Source of the DNA: Aphanocapsa lilacina HA4352-LM1
Lineage (GTDB): Bacteria; Cyanobacteriota; Cyanobacteriia; Gloeobacterales; Gloeobacteraceae
Assembly (NCBI GenBank): GCA_019359725.1
Contig: JAHHGR010000007.1
Location: 20,823 to 84,822, forward strand
DNA length: 64,000 nucleotides
Direction: 5' to 3'
Shown in pieces: positions 55,105 to 63,623 of this stretch; the first letter of the stretch is position 1, and each line of letters starts with the position of its first letter. Under the pieces are notes generated by a model. It made no database searches, was not told where the DNA came from, and saw only the letters and a program-made list of their open reading frames with translations. The translations under genes were made by a program, and so were the position numbers.

Positions 55105-55692
55105 ATGCAAACCATGGCGACTACCGAATTGTCCGAATCGATGGCCCAACCGAGCGATACGCAGCTGTTCTATGCCCTGCGCGCCGGTGAGCGCACGGCG
55201 ATGGTGAGCTTGTACCGCCGCTATGCGAGCGTCGTCTACGGCCTGGCCCTGTCCATTCTCAAAAATCCCCAGGAAGCCGAAGACCTCAGCCAGGAGATCT
55301 TCTTGAGCCTCTGGCGCGGCGGCTACAACCCGGAGCGTGGTTCGCTGTCGAGCTATTTGATGTTGCTCACCCGCTCGCGCGCCCTCGACAAATTGCGCGC
55401 CCGCGGCCGCAAACTCAAGATGATCGAGCGGGTCGGCCAGGTGAATCTGGGCGAACCCTCCGGGGTGACTCCCCTGGAGCGGGCGACCGTCGACGAGTGC
55501 TGCGAGCGGGTGCGCGAGGCGGTGGCAAGTTTGCCCCTAAAGGAGCGCCAGGTGCTCGAACTGAGCGTGTTTAGCGGCCTGAGTTATCCGCAGATCGCCG
55601 CCCAGACGGGCACCCCGCTGGGCACCATCAAGCGCTGGGCGCGCAAGGGCATGCTCCAGCTCAAAGAAGACCTCAAGGCACTCATCGAATAG
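55105..55692 (+). CDS. ECF-type RNA polymerase sigma factor
   Basis: A 195-residue sigma-70 family protein of the RpoE type. Region 2 runs [40 protein letters not shown], and [19 protein letters not shown]; region 4 has [20 protein letters not shown] and [20 protein letters not shown]. It lacks an obvious anti-sigma gene next to it. The ATG at 55105 is used; a GTG at 55102 and an ATG at 55114 are close by and no ribosome site decides. It ends in a hairpin terminator. Confidence 0.88.
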   Translation: MQTMATTELSESMAQPSDTQLFYALRAGERTAMVSLYRRYASVVYGLALSILKNPQEAEDLSQEIFLSLWRGGYNPERGSLSSYLMLLTRSRALDKLRARGRKLKMIERVGQVNLGEPSGVTPLERATVDECCERVREAVASLPLKERQVLELSVFSGLSYPQIAAQTGTPLGTIKRWARKGMLQLKEDLKALIE

Positions 55693-55725
55693 CCGCCGGC
55701 ACCGATGGGATCCCTTCCCCGTACC

Positions 55726-55757
55726 GGCGCCTGCTAACGTAGTAGGCGCCGTTCTTT
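55726..55757 (+). terminator. Hairpin terminator after the ECF sigma gene
   Basis: GGCGCCTGCT and AGTAGGCGCC form a 10-bp stem with one mismatch and a five-base loop (AACGT), followed by GTTCTTT. It lies between the sigma gene stop and the hemB start and should separate the two. Confidence 0.7.
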
Positions 55758-55786
55758 GTCCACCGCACCAGGGGAGGAGGCCCGCC

Positions 55787-56770
55787 ATGTTTCCGTCTGT
55801 TCGCCCGCGCCGATTGCGCACAACGCACACCCTGCGCCGGATGGTGCGCGAAAACCATTTGCACCCCGAAGATCTGGTGAGCCCCATCTTCGTAGTGCCG
55901 GGATCGGGCTTTGCCCGCGAGGTCTCCTCGATGCCCGGCGTCTTTCAGCTGTCGGTGGATAAGGCTGTGGAGGAGGCGCGCGAGGTGTGGGATCTGGGCG
56001 TTCCCTCGGTGATTCTTTTTGGCATCCCCGAGCAAAAGGACGCCGGGGCCACAGGCGCCTGGCACGACCACGGCATCGTCCAGGAGGCGACTGCCGCCAT
56101 CAAGGCGGCCCTGCCGGATCTGGTGGTGATGGCCGATACCTGCCTGTGCGAGTACACCAACCATGGCCACTGCGGCATCATCGAGTTAAGCGACACCATT
56201 GGCCATGTCCTCAACGATCCGACCCTTGCCATCTTGGGCAGGACCGCCGTCGCCCAGGCGCGGTCCGGGGCGGATGTGATCGCTCCTTCCGGGATGATGG
56301 ACGGCATGGTGCGGGCCATCCGCACGGCCCTCGACGAAGCGGGCTTCACCGACACACCGATTCTTTCTTACGCGGCCAAGTACGCCTCCGCCTACTACGG
56401 TCCTTTTCGGGACGCCGCCGAATCGACCCCCCAGTTCGGCGATCGGCGCACCTATCAGATGGACCCGGCCAACAGCCGCGAGGCACTCAAAGAAATTGCC
56501 CTCGACATCGCCGAGGGTGCCGACATGCTGATGGTCAAACCGGCCCTGGCCTACCTGGATATCCTGTACCGCGTCAAAGCGGCGACCCACCTGCCGGTAG
56601 CCGCCTACAACGTCTCGGGCGAGTACGCGATGATCAAAGCCGGTGCCCTCAACGGCTGGATCGACGAGGAGCGGGTCGTGATGGAGACGCTGATGTCGAT
56701 GAAACGCGCCGGGGCGGACCTGATCTTGACTTACCATGCCAAGGACGCCGCCCGCTGGCTCGGGGCTTGA
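55787..56770 (+). CDS. hemB: Delta-aminolevulinic acid dehydratase (porphobilinogen synthase)
   Basis: A 327-residue enzyme condensing two ALA molecules to porphobilinogen, shared by haem, chlorophyll and cobalamin synthesis. Seen: [37 protein letters not shown] with the metal-binding Cys/His set, [20 protein letters not shown] and [12 protein letters not shown] with the two Schiff-base lysines. GGGGAGGA lies upstream of the ATG. It is convergent with the group 2 sigma gene, across a hairpin that overlaps the sigma stop. Confidence 0.96.
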   Translation: MFPSVRPRRLRTTHTLRRMVRENHLHPEDLVSPIFVVPGSGFAREVSSMPGVFQLSVDKAVEEAREVWDLGVPSVILFGIPEQKDAGATGAWHDHGIVQEATAAIKAALPDLVVMADTCLCEYTNHGHCGIIELSDTIGHVLNDPTLAILGRTAVAQARSGADVIAPSGMMDGMVRAIRTALDEAGFTDTPILSYAAKYASAYYGPFRDAAESTPQFGDRRTYQMDPANSREALKEIALDIAEGADMLMVKPALAYLDILYRVKAATHLPVAAYNVSGEYAMIKAGALNGWIDEERVVMETLMSMKRAGADLILTYHAKDAARWLGA

Positions 56771-56780
56771 TCCCCCACCC

Positions 56781-56803
56781 TGTAGGCGGCTTACCCGCCT
56801 ACA
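56781..56803. terminator. Bidirectional hairpin between hemB and the sigma-70 gene
   Basis: TGTAGGCGG and CCGCCTACA form a perfect 9-bp stem with a five-base loop. The right arm lies in the last codons (YVGG) of the sigma gene on the minus strand, whose stop falls in the loop. It may end both transcripts. Confidence 0.6.
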
Positions 56804-57843
56804 TACTGCTCCAGGATCTGCTTGCGCTTGCTGCGCCGCAGCTTGCGCAGCGCTTCCGATTCGATCTGCCGGATGCGCTCACGGGTCAGATCGAAGCGCT
56901 CACCCACCTCGCGCAGGGTGAGGGCCTCTTCACCTTTGAGGCCGAAGCGCAGGGCGAGAACCTCGCGCTCCACGGGCTTGAGTACATTCATAGCGGCGTA
57001 CAGTTCGCTTGCCAGCGCCTTTTGTACCAGCTCGTCGAAGGGCCGCTCCGCGGTGCCGTCCTCGATCATCTCGCCCAGTGAAATGTCCCCTTCGCTGCCC
57101 ACGGGCATGTCGAGGGACACCGGCTGGCGGGAGACTTCTTGAATGGTGCGCAGCTTCTTGACTTTGAGCGCCAGGCGGGAAGCGAGTTCGTCCTCGCTTG
57201 GCCGTCGGCCCAGCTCCATCGCCGCCATGCGCATCTCGCGGCGTACCTTGCGCACTTTTTCGACCATGTGAATGGGCAGGCGAATCGTGCGCGCCTGGTT
57301 GGCGATGGCGCGGGTGATGCTCTGGCGGATCCACCAGGTGGCGTAGGTCGAGAAGCGGTAGCCTTTTTCGGGGTCGAACTTCTCGGTGGCGCGCATCAGG
57401 CCGATGTTGCCCTCCTGGATGAGATCGAGAAAGGGCACATTGCGACCGATGTATTTTTTGGCGATCGAGACCACTAGGCGCAAATTGGCGTTGATGAGCT
57501 TGCGCTGCGCCCATAGCCCCTGGCGGGTCGCTTCGATGAGGGCCTTGGGATCGCAGCCCATAAAGGCAGCCACATCCTCCTCCGGCGAGGGCCGACCCAG
57601 TCGCATGACCAGCTCCTCGCGCGCCGCGTCGATGCCCAGCTTCGCCTGGATGCGGCGGGCCAGATGAATTTCTTCCTCAGGGGTTACCCGCGGGATGCGA
57701 CCAATCTCGTTGAGATATAGATCGACCAGGTCGTCGCTACCCTGGGCATCGCTCCTGGAGGGCAATCTGCCCTCATCAAGGCTAAAGGGTTGCTCCTTCG
57801 AATCGCGGTGCCTCGCTCTCACCACCGTTCCTCTCCCTTTCAT
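56791..57843 (-). CDS. Group 2 sigma-70 RNA polymerase factor
   Basis: A 350-residue cyanobacterial sigma. Region 1.2 (DLVDLYLNEIGRIPRVTPEE), regions 2.1-2.4 (NLRLVVSIAKKYIGRNVPFL, DLIQEGNIGLMRATEKFDPE, YRFSTYATWWIRQSITRAIA), region 3 and region 4.2 (LREVGERFDLTRERIRQIES) are complete. Region 1.1 is absent, which fits a non-essential (stress or circadian) group 2 factor rather than the principal RpoD. I used the ATG at 57843; a TTG at 57882 is possible. It is divergent from an XRE regulator. Confidence 0.94.
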   Translation of the reverse strand: MKGRGTVVRARHRDSKEQPFSLDEGRLPSRSDAQGSDDLVDLYLNEIGRIPRVTPEEEIHLARRIQAKLGIDAAREELVMRLGRPSPEEDVAAFMGCDPKALIEATRQGLWAQRKLINANLRLVVSIAKKYIGRNVPFLDLIQEGNIGLMRATEKFDPEKGYRFSTYATWWIRQSITRAIANQARTIRLPIHMVEKVRKVRREMRMAAMELGRRPSEDELASRLALKVKKLRTIQEVSRQPVSLDMPVGSEGDISLGEMIEDGTAERPFDELVQKALASELYAAMNVLKPVEREVLALRFGLKGEEALTLREVGERFDLTRERIRQIESEALRKLRRSKRKQILEQYVGG

Positions 57844-58005
57844 CTGGCTGCCTGATGCCTCAACATTAAGGAAATCTTGCAAATGGCTGTAAACGAAAAT
57901 CGATCATCAGCTAAAATTTTTTACAGGGTTAGGATGAATCCAACCTGGGTGAGAGCTTTCTTGTCTCTGATGCAGAATTCTTTCAGCAATTTTCGATTTT
58001 CGATC

Positions 58006-58278
58006 ATGTCCCACGCAGATGCGATCAACCCCAACCATGGCCCCCGTCCCACCAATTTGATCGGACCACAGGTGCGCTACCTGCGCGAGCGGCTGGGGCT
58101 GACCCAGGACGAGTTGGCGGGGCGGCTGTGCCGCTACGGGTTGGAACTCGATTACGTCAAAATCGGACAAATCGAAAATGGCAAGCGCCGGGTCGTCGAT
58201 TGGGAACTGGTGGGCTTCGCGCGGGCGCTCGGGGTGTCGGTGACCTGGTTGCTCTGTGGAGAAGACGGGAGGTTGTAG
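58006..58278 (+). CDS. XRE-family transcriptional regulator
   Basis: A 90-residue helix-turn-helix protein: VRYLRERLGLTQDELAGRLC, then YGLELDYVKIGQIENGKRRV and LGVSVTWLLCGEDGRL. This is a complete Cro/CI-type domain with nothing else. It ends four bases before the nuclease-like gene and is co-transcribed with it, like the control proteins of restriction systems. No ribosome site of note is seen. Confidence 0.88.
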   Translation: MSHADAINPNHGPRPTNLIGPQVRYLRERLGLTQDELAGRLCRYGLELDYVKIGQIENGKRRVVDWELVGFARALGVSVTWLLCGEDGRL

Positions 58279-58282
58279 GCCG

Positions 58283-59740
58283 ATGGACCACACATTGCCG
58301 CTTGAGCGCTACGACCTGTATTTGCTGGCGGGCCGGTTGCTTGCGCATCATCTGGCCCGCTCGGGCGGAGTCCAGGCCAGGGCCTTCGAGGTGGCCCTGG
58401 CGGTGCAGTACTTTCAAGAACTTGTGCCGGTGGTGGGCAGCGGCGAGGGCGTTGGCCTCGATGCGGTGGCTGAGCGCATCTGCGACGGCCTCTACCGCAA
58501 AAGCGACGGGCGCCTGCCCCACGGTCCCAAGGACGAAGCGCTCGTCTGGCCTATCTTGAACCTGGATAGCGAAGGGGTGCCCCTGCCGCTGTTGCCGCAG
58601 TCGGGTGCCGAAGGCGATTTTCGCTGGCACAAGCTGTGCAACGGCCAGCGCGGCATCGGCTGTCACGCGGCCGCCATCCACTTCTGGCAGGATGTCGAAT
58701 TTCTTGAAGGTGACCGCGACCTGTGCCCATTTCGGGTCTACGATGGCCACACCTCCCTGGTGATCGACCAGGGCCGCCAGAAGTGCGGCTTCGACGGCAA
58801 TCCCTGCGGCTGGCAACCGGGCCTGCCCAAGTTTTTGCAGGTGATCGGCCGGGGCCGCCAGGCCCGCCTCAGCCGGGTGGCCTGGACGGTGCCGATGTGG
58901 CAAGCGCTCGTACCGGTGGGTCAGGCGCTGCCGGTTTATCCGCTGCTGGCGGCCCTCTACTTCGGAGCACCCCAACTGGCCAAGGGCCGGGCGACGATCA
59001 CCCCCGAACAGTTCCGCCGCGATTTCGGCCTTACAGAAGCAATCTTCGCGGCTCTTTTTGAGGCCGCTCCCGAGCATCCGCTCAATCGCCGCCTGCTTGC
59101 TCACCTCGATGCGCCGCCTGCGGGCGAACCGCTTTCGCCGCGCTTCGCGCTACCGGTGTTGCCGCCCGAGCACGATCGCGGGCGCCCGAGCGGCGGTAGG
59201 CTCGTCATCGACCCCGACGAAAAACCCGCCTACCAAAAAAGCGGCGTCCCCGGCGGCAGCGCCCGCGATCCGCTGTTGGCCGAGCGCCGACGTCGGCGCC
59301 AACTGGAGCGCACCGCCCGCCACGACGAAGTGCTCACCCACTTCCGGCGCTGGTTTCGCCTGGCGGGCAAAGAGGTGCGCGAGGACGCCGATACCTTCGA
59401 CTTTTTGGCCATCGACGAACAACAGGTGTTACTCGCCGAAATCAAGGTGCTCGGTCAGCAGGATCTAGCCGAAGCGATCCAGGAGACGGTCGGTCAACTG
59501 CTCTACTACCAGCGCTTTGCGCTGGCACCCTGGCGCGAGGAAGGCTATCCGATCGCCATGGCCGCCGTCTTCGAGCGCCCTCCCATCGGCGAATTTGTGA
59601 CCTTCCTGGCCGCTTTGAATATTCATACCTACTGGATCGGCGAAGACCAGCGCATTGACGGCCCCGAGGAGAGCCTGGCACTCATCCGTTCGATGGGGGT
59701 GCAGGTGCACGCCGACCCCGAACTGATGCGCGATGCCTAG
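58283..59740 (+). CDS. PD-(D/E)XK nuclease-like protein with Cys-rich middle domain
   Basis: A 485-residue protein I cannot name. The C-terminal part has the nuclease core in order: RHDEVLTHFRRW (helix with acidic residue), DADTFDFLAIDEQQVLLAEIK (Asp, then Glu-x-Lys) and QETVGQLLYYQRFAL (a Q-x3-Y motif, as in RecB-like nucleases). The middle part has five Cys in KLCNGQRGIGCHAAAI, RDLCPFRVYDG and KCGFDGNPCGWQ, which could bind zinc. The N-terminal 120 residues are helical. It lies four bases after an XRE gene, with no methylase nearby. A role in phage defence, restriction or plasmid control is possible. Confidence 0.75.
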   Translation: MDHTLPLERYDLYLLAGRLLAHHLARSGGVQARAFEVALAVQYFQELVPVVGSGEGVGLDAVAERICDGLYRKSDGRLPHGPKDEALVWPILNLDSEGVPLPLLPQSGAEGDFRWHKLCNGQRGIGCHAAAIHFWQDVEFLEGDRDLCPFRVYDGHTSLVIDQGRQKCGFDGNPCGWQPGLPKFLQVIGRGRQARLSRVAWTVPMWQALVPVGQALPVYPLLAALYFGAPQLAKGRATITPEQFRRDFGLTEAIFAALFEAAPEHPLNRRLLAHLDAPPAGEPLSPRFALPVLPPEHDRGRPSGGRLVIDPDEKPAYQKSGVPGGSARDPLLAERRRRRQLERTARHDEVLTHFRRWFRLAGKEVREDADTFDFLAIDEQQVLLAEIKVLGQQDLAEAIQETVGQLLYYQRFALAPWREEGYPIAMAAVFERPPIGEFVTFLAALNIHTYWIGEDQRIDGPEESLALIRSMGVQVHADPELMRDA

Positions 59741-60369
59741 ATTTTTTCGCCGCTCAGTACAAAGGTAGGATCGAGGGCCATAAAAGCCTGCTGGGCACCT
59801 CGCCGCTCCAGGCGGTAGATGCCCGCCTGCACCACCTCCACCTGGCGCGCCTGCAGTTCTGCGAACCCTTCGGTGAGACGGTAGAGTCCTTCGAGGGTGG
59901 AAGTGACCGCCACCACCCGTCCCCCCGGCTTCAGCCGCGGCCAAACTGAGTGCAAGATACCGGCCAAAGATTGTCCTCCTTCGATGCAAACGCGATCGGG
60001 ATCGTCAGCGAGTTCGGCAAGACATTCGGGGGCGCTGCCGCGCTCAACCTGCACATTGGTGACGCCAAATTTGCGGCAGTTGCGCTCGATAAGCTCCGCT
60101 ACCTCTGCGTCGCGCTCGATGGCAACGATCGGAGCGGTGGGACACAGTAAGGCCGCTTCCACCGGGAGCGTTCCGGTCCCGGCACCGATATCCCAGAACC
60201 GCAGCTGACAGCTGAGGCGCAACTGTGAGAGCATTAGCACCCGTACCTCCCGCGGCGAGAGGGGAATGCCCGGGATGCGCTCGAACCAGTCGTCCGGAAT
60301 GCCCGGCGAGGCATAGGACCAGGGTCTGCCGCTCGAAGGCCCGCTTTCGCTCAAGGATTGTCCAGACAA
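59737..60369 (-). CDS. cbiT: Precorrin-6Y methylase-type CbiT (cobalamin biosynthesis)
   Basis: A 210-residue SAM-dependent enzyme: IPDDWFERIPGIPLSPREVR, WDIGAGTGTLPVEAALL (SAM motif I), VAIERDAEVAELIERN, VERGSAPECL and PGGRVVAVTSTLEGLY. These match CbiT, which decarboxylates and methylates C15 of the corrin ring. No other cobalamin synthesis gene is nearby. Its stop shares CTAG with the nuclease-like gene. It fits the Co/Ni uptake operon at 1.2-3.7 kb. Confidence 0.9.
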   Translation of the reverse strand: MSGQSLSESGPSSGRPWSYASPGIPDDWFERIPGIPLSPREVRVLMLSQLRLSCQLRFWDIGAGTGTLPVEAALLCPTAPIVAIERDAEVAELIERNCRKFGVTNVQVERGSAPECLAELADDPDRVCIEGGQSLAGILHSVWPRLKPGGRVVAVTSTLEGLYRLTEGFAELQARQVEVVQAGIYRLERRGAQQAFMALDPTFVLSGEKI

Positions 60370-60527
60370 CGGAAACGATCACTACCCTAGCCGATGAGAA
60401 CCGGGGCGGGGTGGATGCGCGGCCGCCTCCGTCTTAAGGAATATTTCGATTGGTTACCGATTCGATCTCACTTTTAGACGGTCCGCTAAACTGCTTTTCG
60501 TTTACTGTGGACAGCCTGGGTATATCG

Positions 60528-60845
60528 ATGGAAAGCATTGTCTGGCAAAATGCCATGATCGCTGTTTCGTTTGTGGCTTGTGCGATCGGCCTGGTGCTTG
60601 TGTTAGGTTTTCGGCACGCCCCGGCGGACGAATACGAGCGGGTGGACGAGGCGCTCTTTGCCATGATCTTTGCCTACTGGATGGTCTACTGCGCTTCGGT
60701 GGCGATTGTGCACTTCGGCTGGCTGGAGGGTGAGTTTGTGATCCGCAGCCTGCGCGCCACCAGTGTGCTCGCTTACCTTTTGACCTGGGCGAGCGTGCTG
60801 AGCTTGCCGCTGCACCGCCTTTCCGCCAGCCGCGAAATCGAATAG
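60528..60845 (+). CDS. Hypothetical membrane protein
   Basis: A 105-residue protein with three membrane helices (MIAVSFVACAIGLVLVLGF, LFAMIFAYWMVYCASVAIVH, TSVLAYLLTWASVLSLPL) and a short charged tail. I do not recognise the family. The ATG at 60528 gives a normal start; a longer frame from 60450 has no ribosome site. It stands alone. Confidence 0.65.
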   Translation: MESIVWQNAMIAVSFVACAIGLVLVLGFRHAPADEYERVDEALFAMIFAYWMVYCASVAIVHFGWLEGEFVIRSLRATSVLAYLLTWASVLSLPLHRLSASREIE

Positions 60846-60982
60846 GGCGAAGAAGCTCGACCGCGAGCCGGATGCAACGATGCCGGCGGCAGCCCCCGAG
60901 CACAGCCAGTGGCTTTGCCAGGCATCCCGAGGCCGGTTGACTCGGTATTCCCGTTCATCCCGTAGCTAGTAGCTAGCGTTCC

Positions 60983-61441
60983 ATGGCCTTTACCGCGTTC
61001 CCGTTCCCACTTTTTGCCCGACCGCCTGCCGAAGTGCCGGCGGTCGGGCTGCCGCTGTGGAGCCGGTTGCGAACGTACTTCGGCGCAGCGATCACGTACC
61101 TGACCCAGTTGCTCGCCGCCGAGAACGTTTGCCTGGCGCGAACCGGTGGACTCGAAAGCCCGCAGCGCAGCGATGTCGAAGACGTCCAGGTTCTGATCGT
61201 CAAAACCCAGGAGGCCTGTGCCCGGTTCGTCGCCGGCTTCGGCCGGACGGTAGGCCGGGGAATTTTACAACTCTGCCGCTGTGCGGCTGGTACAGACGAA
61301 AGTCGTGGATTCGGCGGTGGCCAACCCGGCCAGTTGTCGGACCCGCACCCGCCCCTGGTGGCCCACCAGGTGCCGCACGTCAGTCTTGTCGGTCAATTGT
61401 TGCGCTGGGTTCTCGATCCGCCCGAACCCGGCCGCTGCTGA
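60983..61441 (+). CDS. Hypothetical protein
   Basis: A 152-residue protein of no recognised family. The N-terminal 60 residues are hydrophobic in parts (TYLTQLLAAENVCLARTGGL) and the middle is rich in charged strand-like residues. The C-terminal third is Gly/Pro-rich and may be non-native. Third-position GC is high, but similarity is not evident. Low confidence. Confidence 0.4.
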   Translation: MAFTAFPFPLFARPPAEVPAVGLPLWSRLRTYFGAAITYLTQLLAAENVCLARTGGLESPQRSDVEDVQVLIVKTQEACARFVAGFGRTVGRGILQLCRCAAGTDESRGFGGGQPGQLSDPHPPLVAHQVPHVSLVGQLLRWVLDPPEPGRC

Positions 61442-61515
61442 CAGCACTGTTGTTTCGTCTGTATTATTCCCGCAGAGGGGTTGTCCAATGTTTCAGCAAC
61501 GTATAGCAGTTTTTC

Positions 61516-61550
61516 CCTCCCGGTGCGCAACACGGCTCCGCACCGGGAGG
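61516..61550 (+). promoter_or_regulatory. Hairpin that buries the ribosome site of the RlmI-type gene
   Basis: CCTCCCGGTGCG and CGCACCGGGAGG form a perfect 12-bp stem with an 11-base loop. The 3' arm contains GGGAGG, the only Shine-Dalgarno sequence of the GTG start at 61556, five bases later. With the stem formed the ribosome site is fully base-paired. This is the geometry of a translational switch (thermometer, protein or ligand controlled). There is no T-run after it, so it is not a terminator. Confidence 0.65.
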
Positions 61551-61555
61551 TTCCG

Positions 61556-62746
61556 GTGAGTGTGCCCGGGGCGGTGCAGCTGAAGCCCCAACGCCGCAAC
61601 CGCCGCACCCATCCGTGGATCTTTGCGAGTGAAGTGGCCCGCTTTCCGCCGCTGGAGCAGGTGGCGGACGGCAGCATGGTCGATGTGCTGGATGCCCAGG
61701 GCCGCTTTTGCGGGCGGGGATTTCTCAACCGCCAGTCGCAAATCGCGGTGCGCTATCTGGAGCGCGGTGCGGATGTGGTGATCGACCGGACCTGGTGGAT
61801 CGAACGGTTCGGCAAGGCCCTGGAGCACCGGCACCGTTTTTTGGGACCGCAGGTGAAGACATTCCGCTGGATCCACGGCGAGGCGGACGGTCTGCCGGGG
61901 CTCACGGTCGATCGCTACGGCGATTTTGTCGTCGTGCAGCTATTGGCGCTGGGGCTCGAACCCTGGCGCGAGGTGATCGTCGAGTGCCTGGCCGAACTGG
62001 GCTCGCCTCTGGGCATCTTCGAGCGCTCCGACGCGCCGGTGCGCCGCCTGGAGGGGCTCAAGGAGCGGGTGGGTTGTCTGTGGGGCGAGCCGCCACCGAC
62101 CTTAGTCGAGATCGAAGAAGGTTCCGCCCGGCTGCTGGTGGACATCCAGCAGGGACAGAAGACGGGCCTTTTTCTCGATCAGCGCTTCAACCGCCAGCAC
62201 GCCGCCCGCTTTGCCGAGGGGCGCAACGTGCTCAACGCCTTCGGCTACACCGGCGCCTTCGGTGTGCACTGCGCCCTGGCCGGGGCCAGTTCGGTCCTCA
62301 ATGTCGATATCGCCGAGGCGGCCACCGCCATCGCCGATCAAAACGCCCAGCTCAACAGGGTGGCCGAGCGTTGCCGGGCGCTCACCGCCAACGCCTTCGA
62401 TGTGTTGCGCGAGTTCGACCGGGAGGGTCGGCGCTTCGAGATGATTATTCTCGACCCGCCCGCCTTCGCCAAAAGCCGCAGCGTGCTGGAGGGGGCCTTG
62501 CGCGGCTACAAGGAGATCAACTTGAGGGCGATGAAGCTGCTCACCCCGGGAGGAATCCTGGTCACCTGCTCGTGCTCGTCGCACCTGAGCATGGAGATGT
62601 TCCGCGACGTCATCCGCGACGCCGCCCAGGACACCGGCCGCACCGCCTGCCTGGTCGAACAGCGCGGCCAAGCGCCCGATCACCCGATCTTGCTGCACAT
62701 CCCGGAGACCGAGTACCTGAAATATCTGCTGATCAGCATCGACTGA
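61556..62746 (+). CDS. rlmI: RlmI/YccW-type rRNA (cytosine-5) methyltransferase
   Basis: About 396 residues. The N-terminal PUA domain is QLKPQRRNRRTHPWIFASEV, then RWIHGEADGLPGLTVDRYGD, and the central motif QQGQKTGLFLDQRFNRQHAA. The Rossmann methylase part has VLNAFGYTGAFGVHCALAGA (SAM binding), LDPPAFAKSR and CSCSSHLS with Cys residues. RlmI methylates C5 of a 23S rRNA cytosine. GTG at 61556 is supported by GGGAGG and the start of similarity. The ribosome site is sequestered in a strong hairpin. Confidence 0.88.
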   Translation: MSVPGAVQLKPQRRNRRTHPWIFASEVARFPPLEQVADGSMVDVLDAQGRFCGRGFLNRQSQIAVRYLERGADVVIDRTWWIERFGKALEHRHRFLGPQVKTFRWIHGEADGLPGLTVDRYGDFVVVQLLALGLEPWREVIVECLAELGSPLGIFERSDAPVRRLEGLKERVGCLWGEPPPTLVEIEEGSARLLVDIQQGQKTGLFLDQRFNRQHAARFAEGRNVLNAFGYTGAFGVHCALAGASSVLNVDIAEAATAIADQNAQLNRVAERCRALTANAFDVLREFDREGRRFEMIILDPPAFAKSRSVLEGALRGYKEINLRAMKLLTPGGILVTCSCSSHLSMEMFRDVIRDAAQDTGRTACLVEQRGQAPDHPILLHIPETEYLKYLLISID

Positions 62747-62786
62747 GGCAGGGCACGATAGGGATCGAAGCGTTCCCAGGGGGGCG

Positions 62787-63032
62787 ATGAAAATCGAGAT
62801 CAAGTTGTTCGCCAGCTACCGCGAGGCGTTTGCGCGCGACGAGTTGGTGCTGGAGTTACCAGAAGGTACCACCTGCGCCCAGATCCAGCGGCATCTGGCG
62901 GGCGAGCGGCCGCAACTGGCGCGCTGGGAGGCGGTGGTCCGCTACGGCCTCAATCGCCGGTTCGTCGCCCCCGACACCCCGGTAGCCGACGGTGACGAGC
63001 TGGTACTCATCCCACCGGTAAGCGGAGGGTAG
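62787..63032 (+). CDS. moaD: Molybdopterin synthase sulfur carrier subunit MoaD
   Basis: An 81-residue ubiquitin-like protein ending in VSGG, whose C-terminal Gly is thiocarboxylated and donates sulfur to precursor Z. KIEIKLFASYREAFARDELV and GDELVLIPPVSGG are typical. A GGGGGCG-like tract precedes the ATG. It ends four bases before moaE, the usual operon. Confidence 0.9.
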   Translation: MKIEIKLFASYREAFARDELVLELPEGTTCAQIQRHLAGERPQLARWEAVVRYGLNRRFVAPDTPVADGDELVLIPPVSGG

Positions 63033-63036
63033 GACC

Positions 63037-63459
63037 GTGGGCGCAGAACATTTTTGCTTTACAAGCGAGCCGCTCTCGATCGAGCGCACCTACGCCCTGG
63101 CTGCCGATCCGGCCTCGGGGGCGGTGGTGACCATGGTGGGCACGGTGCGTGCGAACACACAGGGTCGGGCGGTCGCCTTTCTCGATTACGAAGCATTCGA
63201 GCCGATGGCCCTGGAGGTCTTTGCGCGCATCAGCCGGCACATCCACGAGTGCTGGCCCGCCACCGGCAAAATCGTCATCCACCACCGCCTGGGGCGCCTC
63301 ACCGTGGGCGAAGCGAGCGTGATCATCGCCGTGGGCAACGCCCACCGAGCCGACGCTTTTGCTGCCTGCCAGTACGCCATCGACGCCCTCAAGCTGGAGG
63401 CGCCTATCTGGAAAAAAGAGCACTGGGCGGATGGGGACAGCGACTGGGTGGTGGGCTGA
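63037..63459 (+). CDS. moaE: Molybdopterin synthase catalytic subunit MoaE
   Basis: A 140-residue protein completing molybdopterin synthase with MoaD. Seen: SGAVVTMVGTVRANTQGRAV (substrate loop), FLDYEAFEPMA, IHHRLGRLTVGEASVIIAVG and LKLEAPIWKKEHW with the two catalytic Lys. The GTG at 63037 follows GGAGGG. Its stop codon falls inside the left 14-bp arm of an inverted-repeat element. Confidence 0.93.
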   Translation: MGAEHFCFTSEPLSIERTYALAADPASGAVVTMVGTVRANTQGRAVAFLDYEAFEPMALEVFARISRHIHECWPATGKIVIHHRLGRLTVGEASVIIAVGNAHRADAFAACQYAIDALKLEAPIWKKEHWADGDSDWVVG

Positions 63460-63607
63460 TTGACTGACACAACGCCATAATGGCTTGTTTCCCACAGATT
63501 AATGCTGAAAGAGACTCGAAAAAGGCCATTTCTGCGTACCCTTGCAGACTGAATAGGCAGAAAAACTGTGGGAATTCATGCTGAATGGAGATTTGTCAGT
63601 CAATCAG
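63456..63607. mobile_element. MITE-like 152-bp element with perfect 14-bp terminal inverted repeats
   Basis: CTGATTGACTGACA at 63456-63469 and its exact complement TGTCAGTCAATCAG at 63594-63607 bound 124 bases that contain a second inverted pair (TTCCCACAG at 63489, CTGTGGGAA at 63566) and no coding frame. The layout is that of a miniature inverted-repeat transposable element. It lies just before two IS30 ends and its left arm supplies the moaE stop codon. Confidence 0.6.
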
Positions 63608-63623
63608 CTAAAATAAGACCCAT

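Noticed and set aside
54936..55190. Frame starting MEANRFAPAVLW with a good ribosome site
   Set aside because: It runs for the last third inside the sigma factor gene in another frame; the ribosome site alone is not enough. Kept only as a remark.
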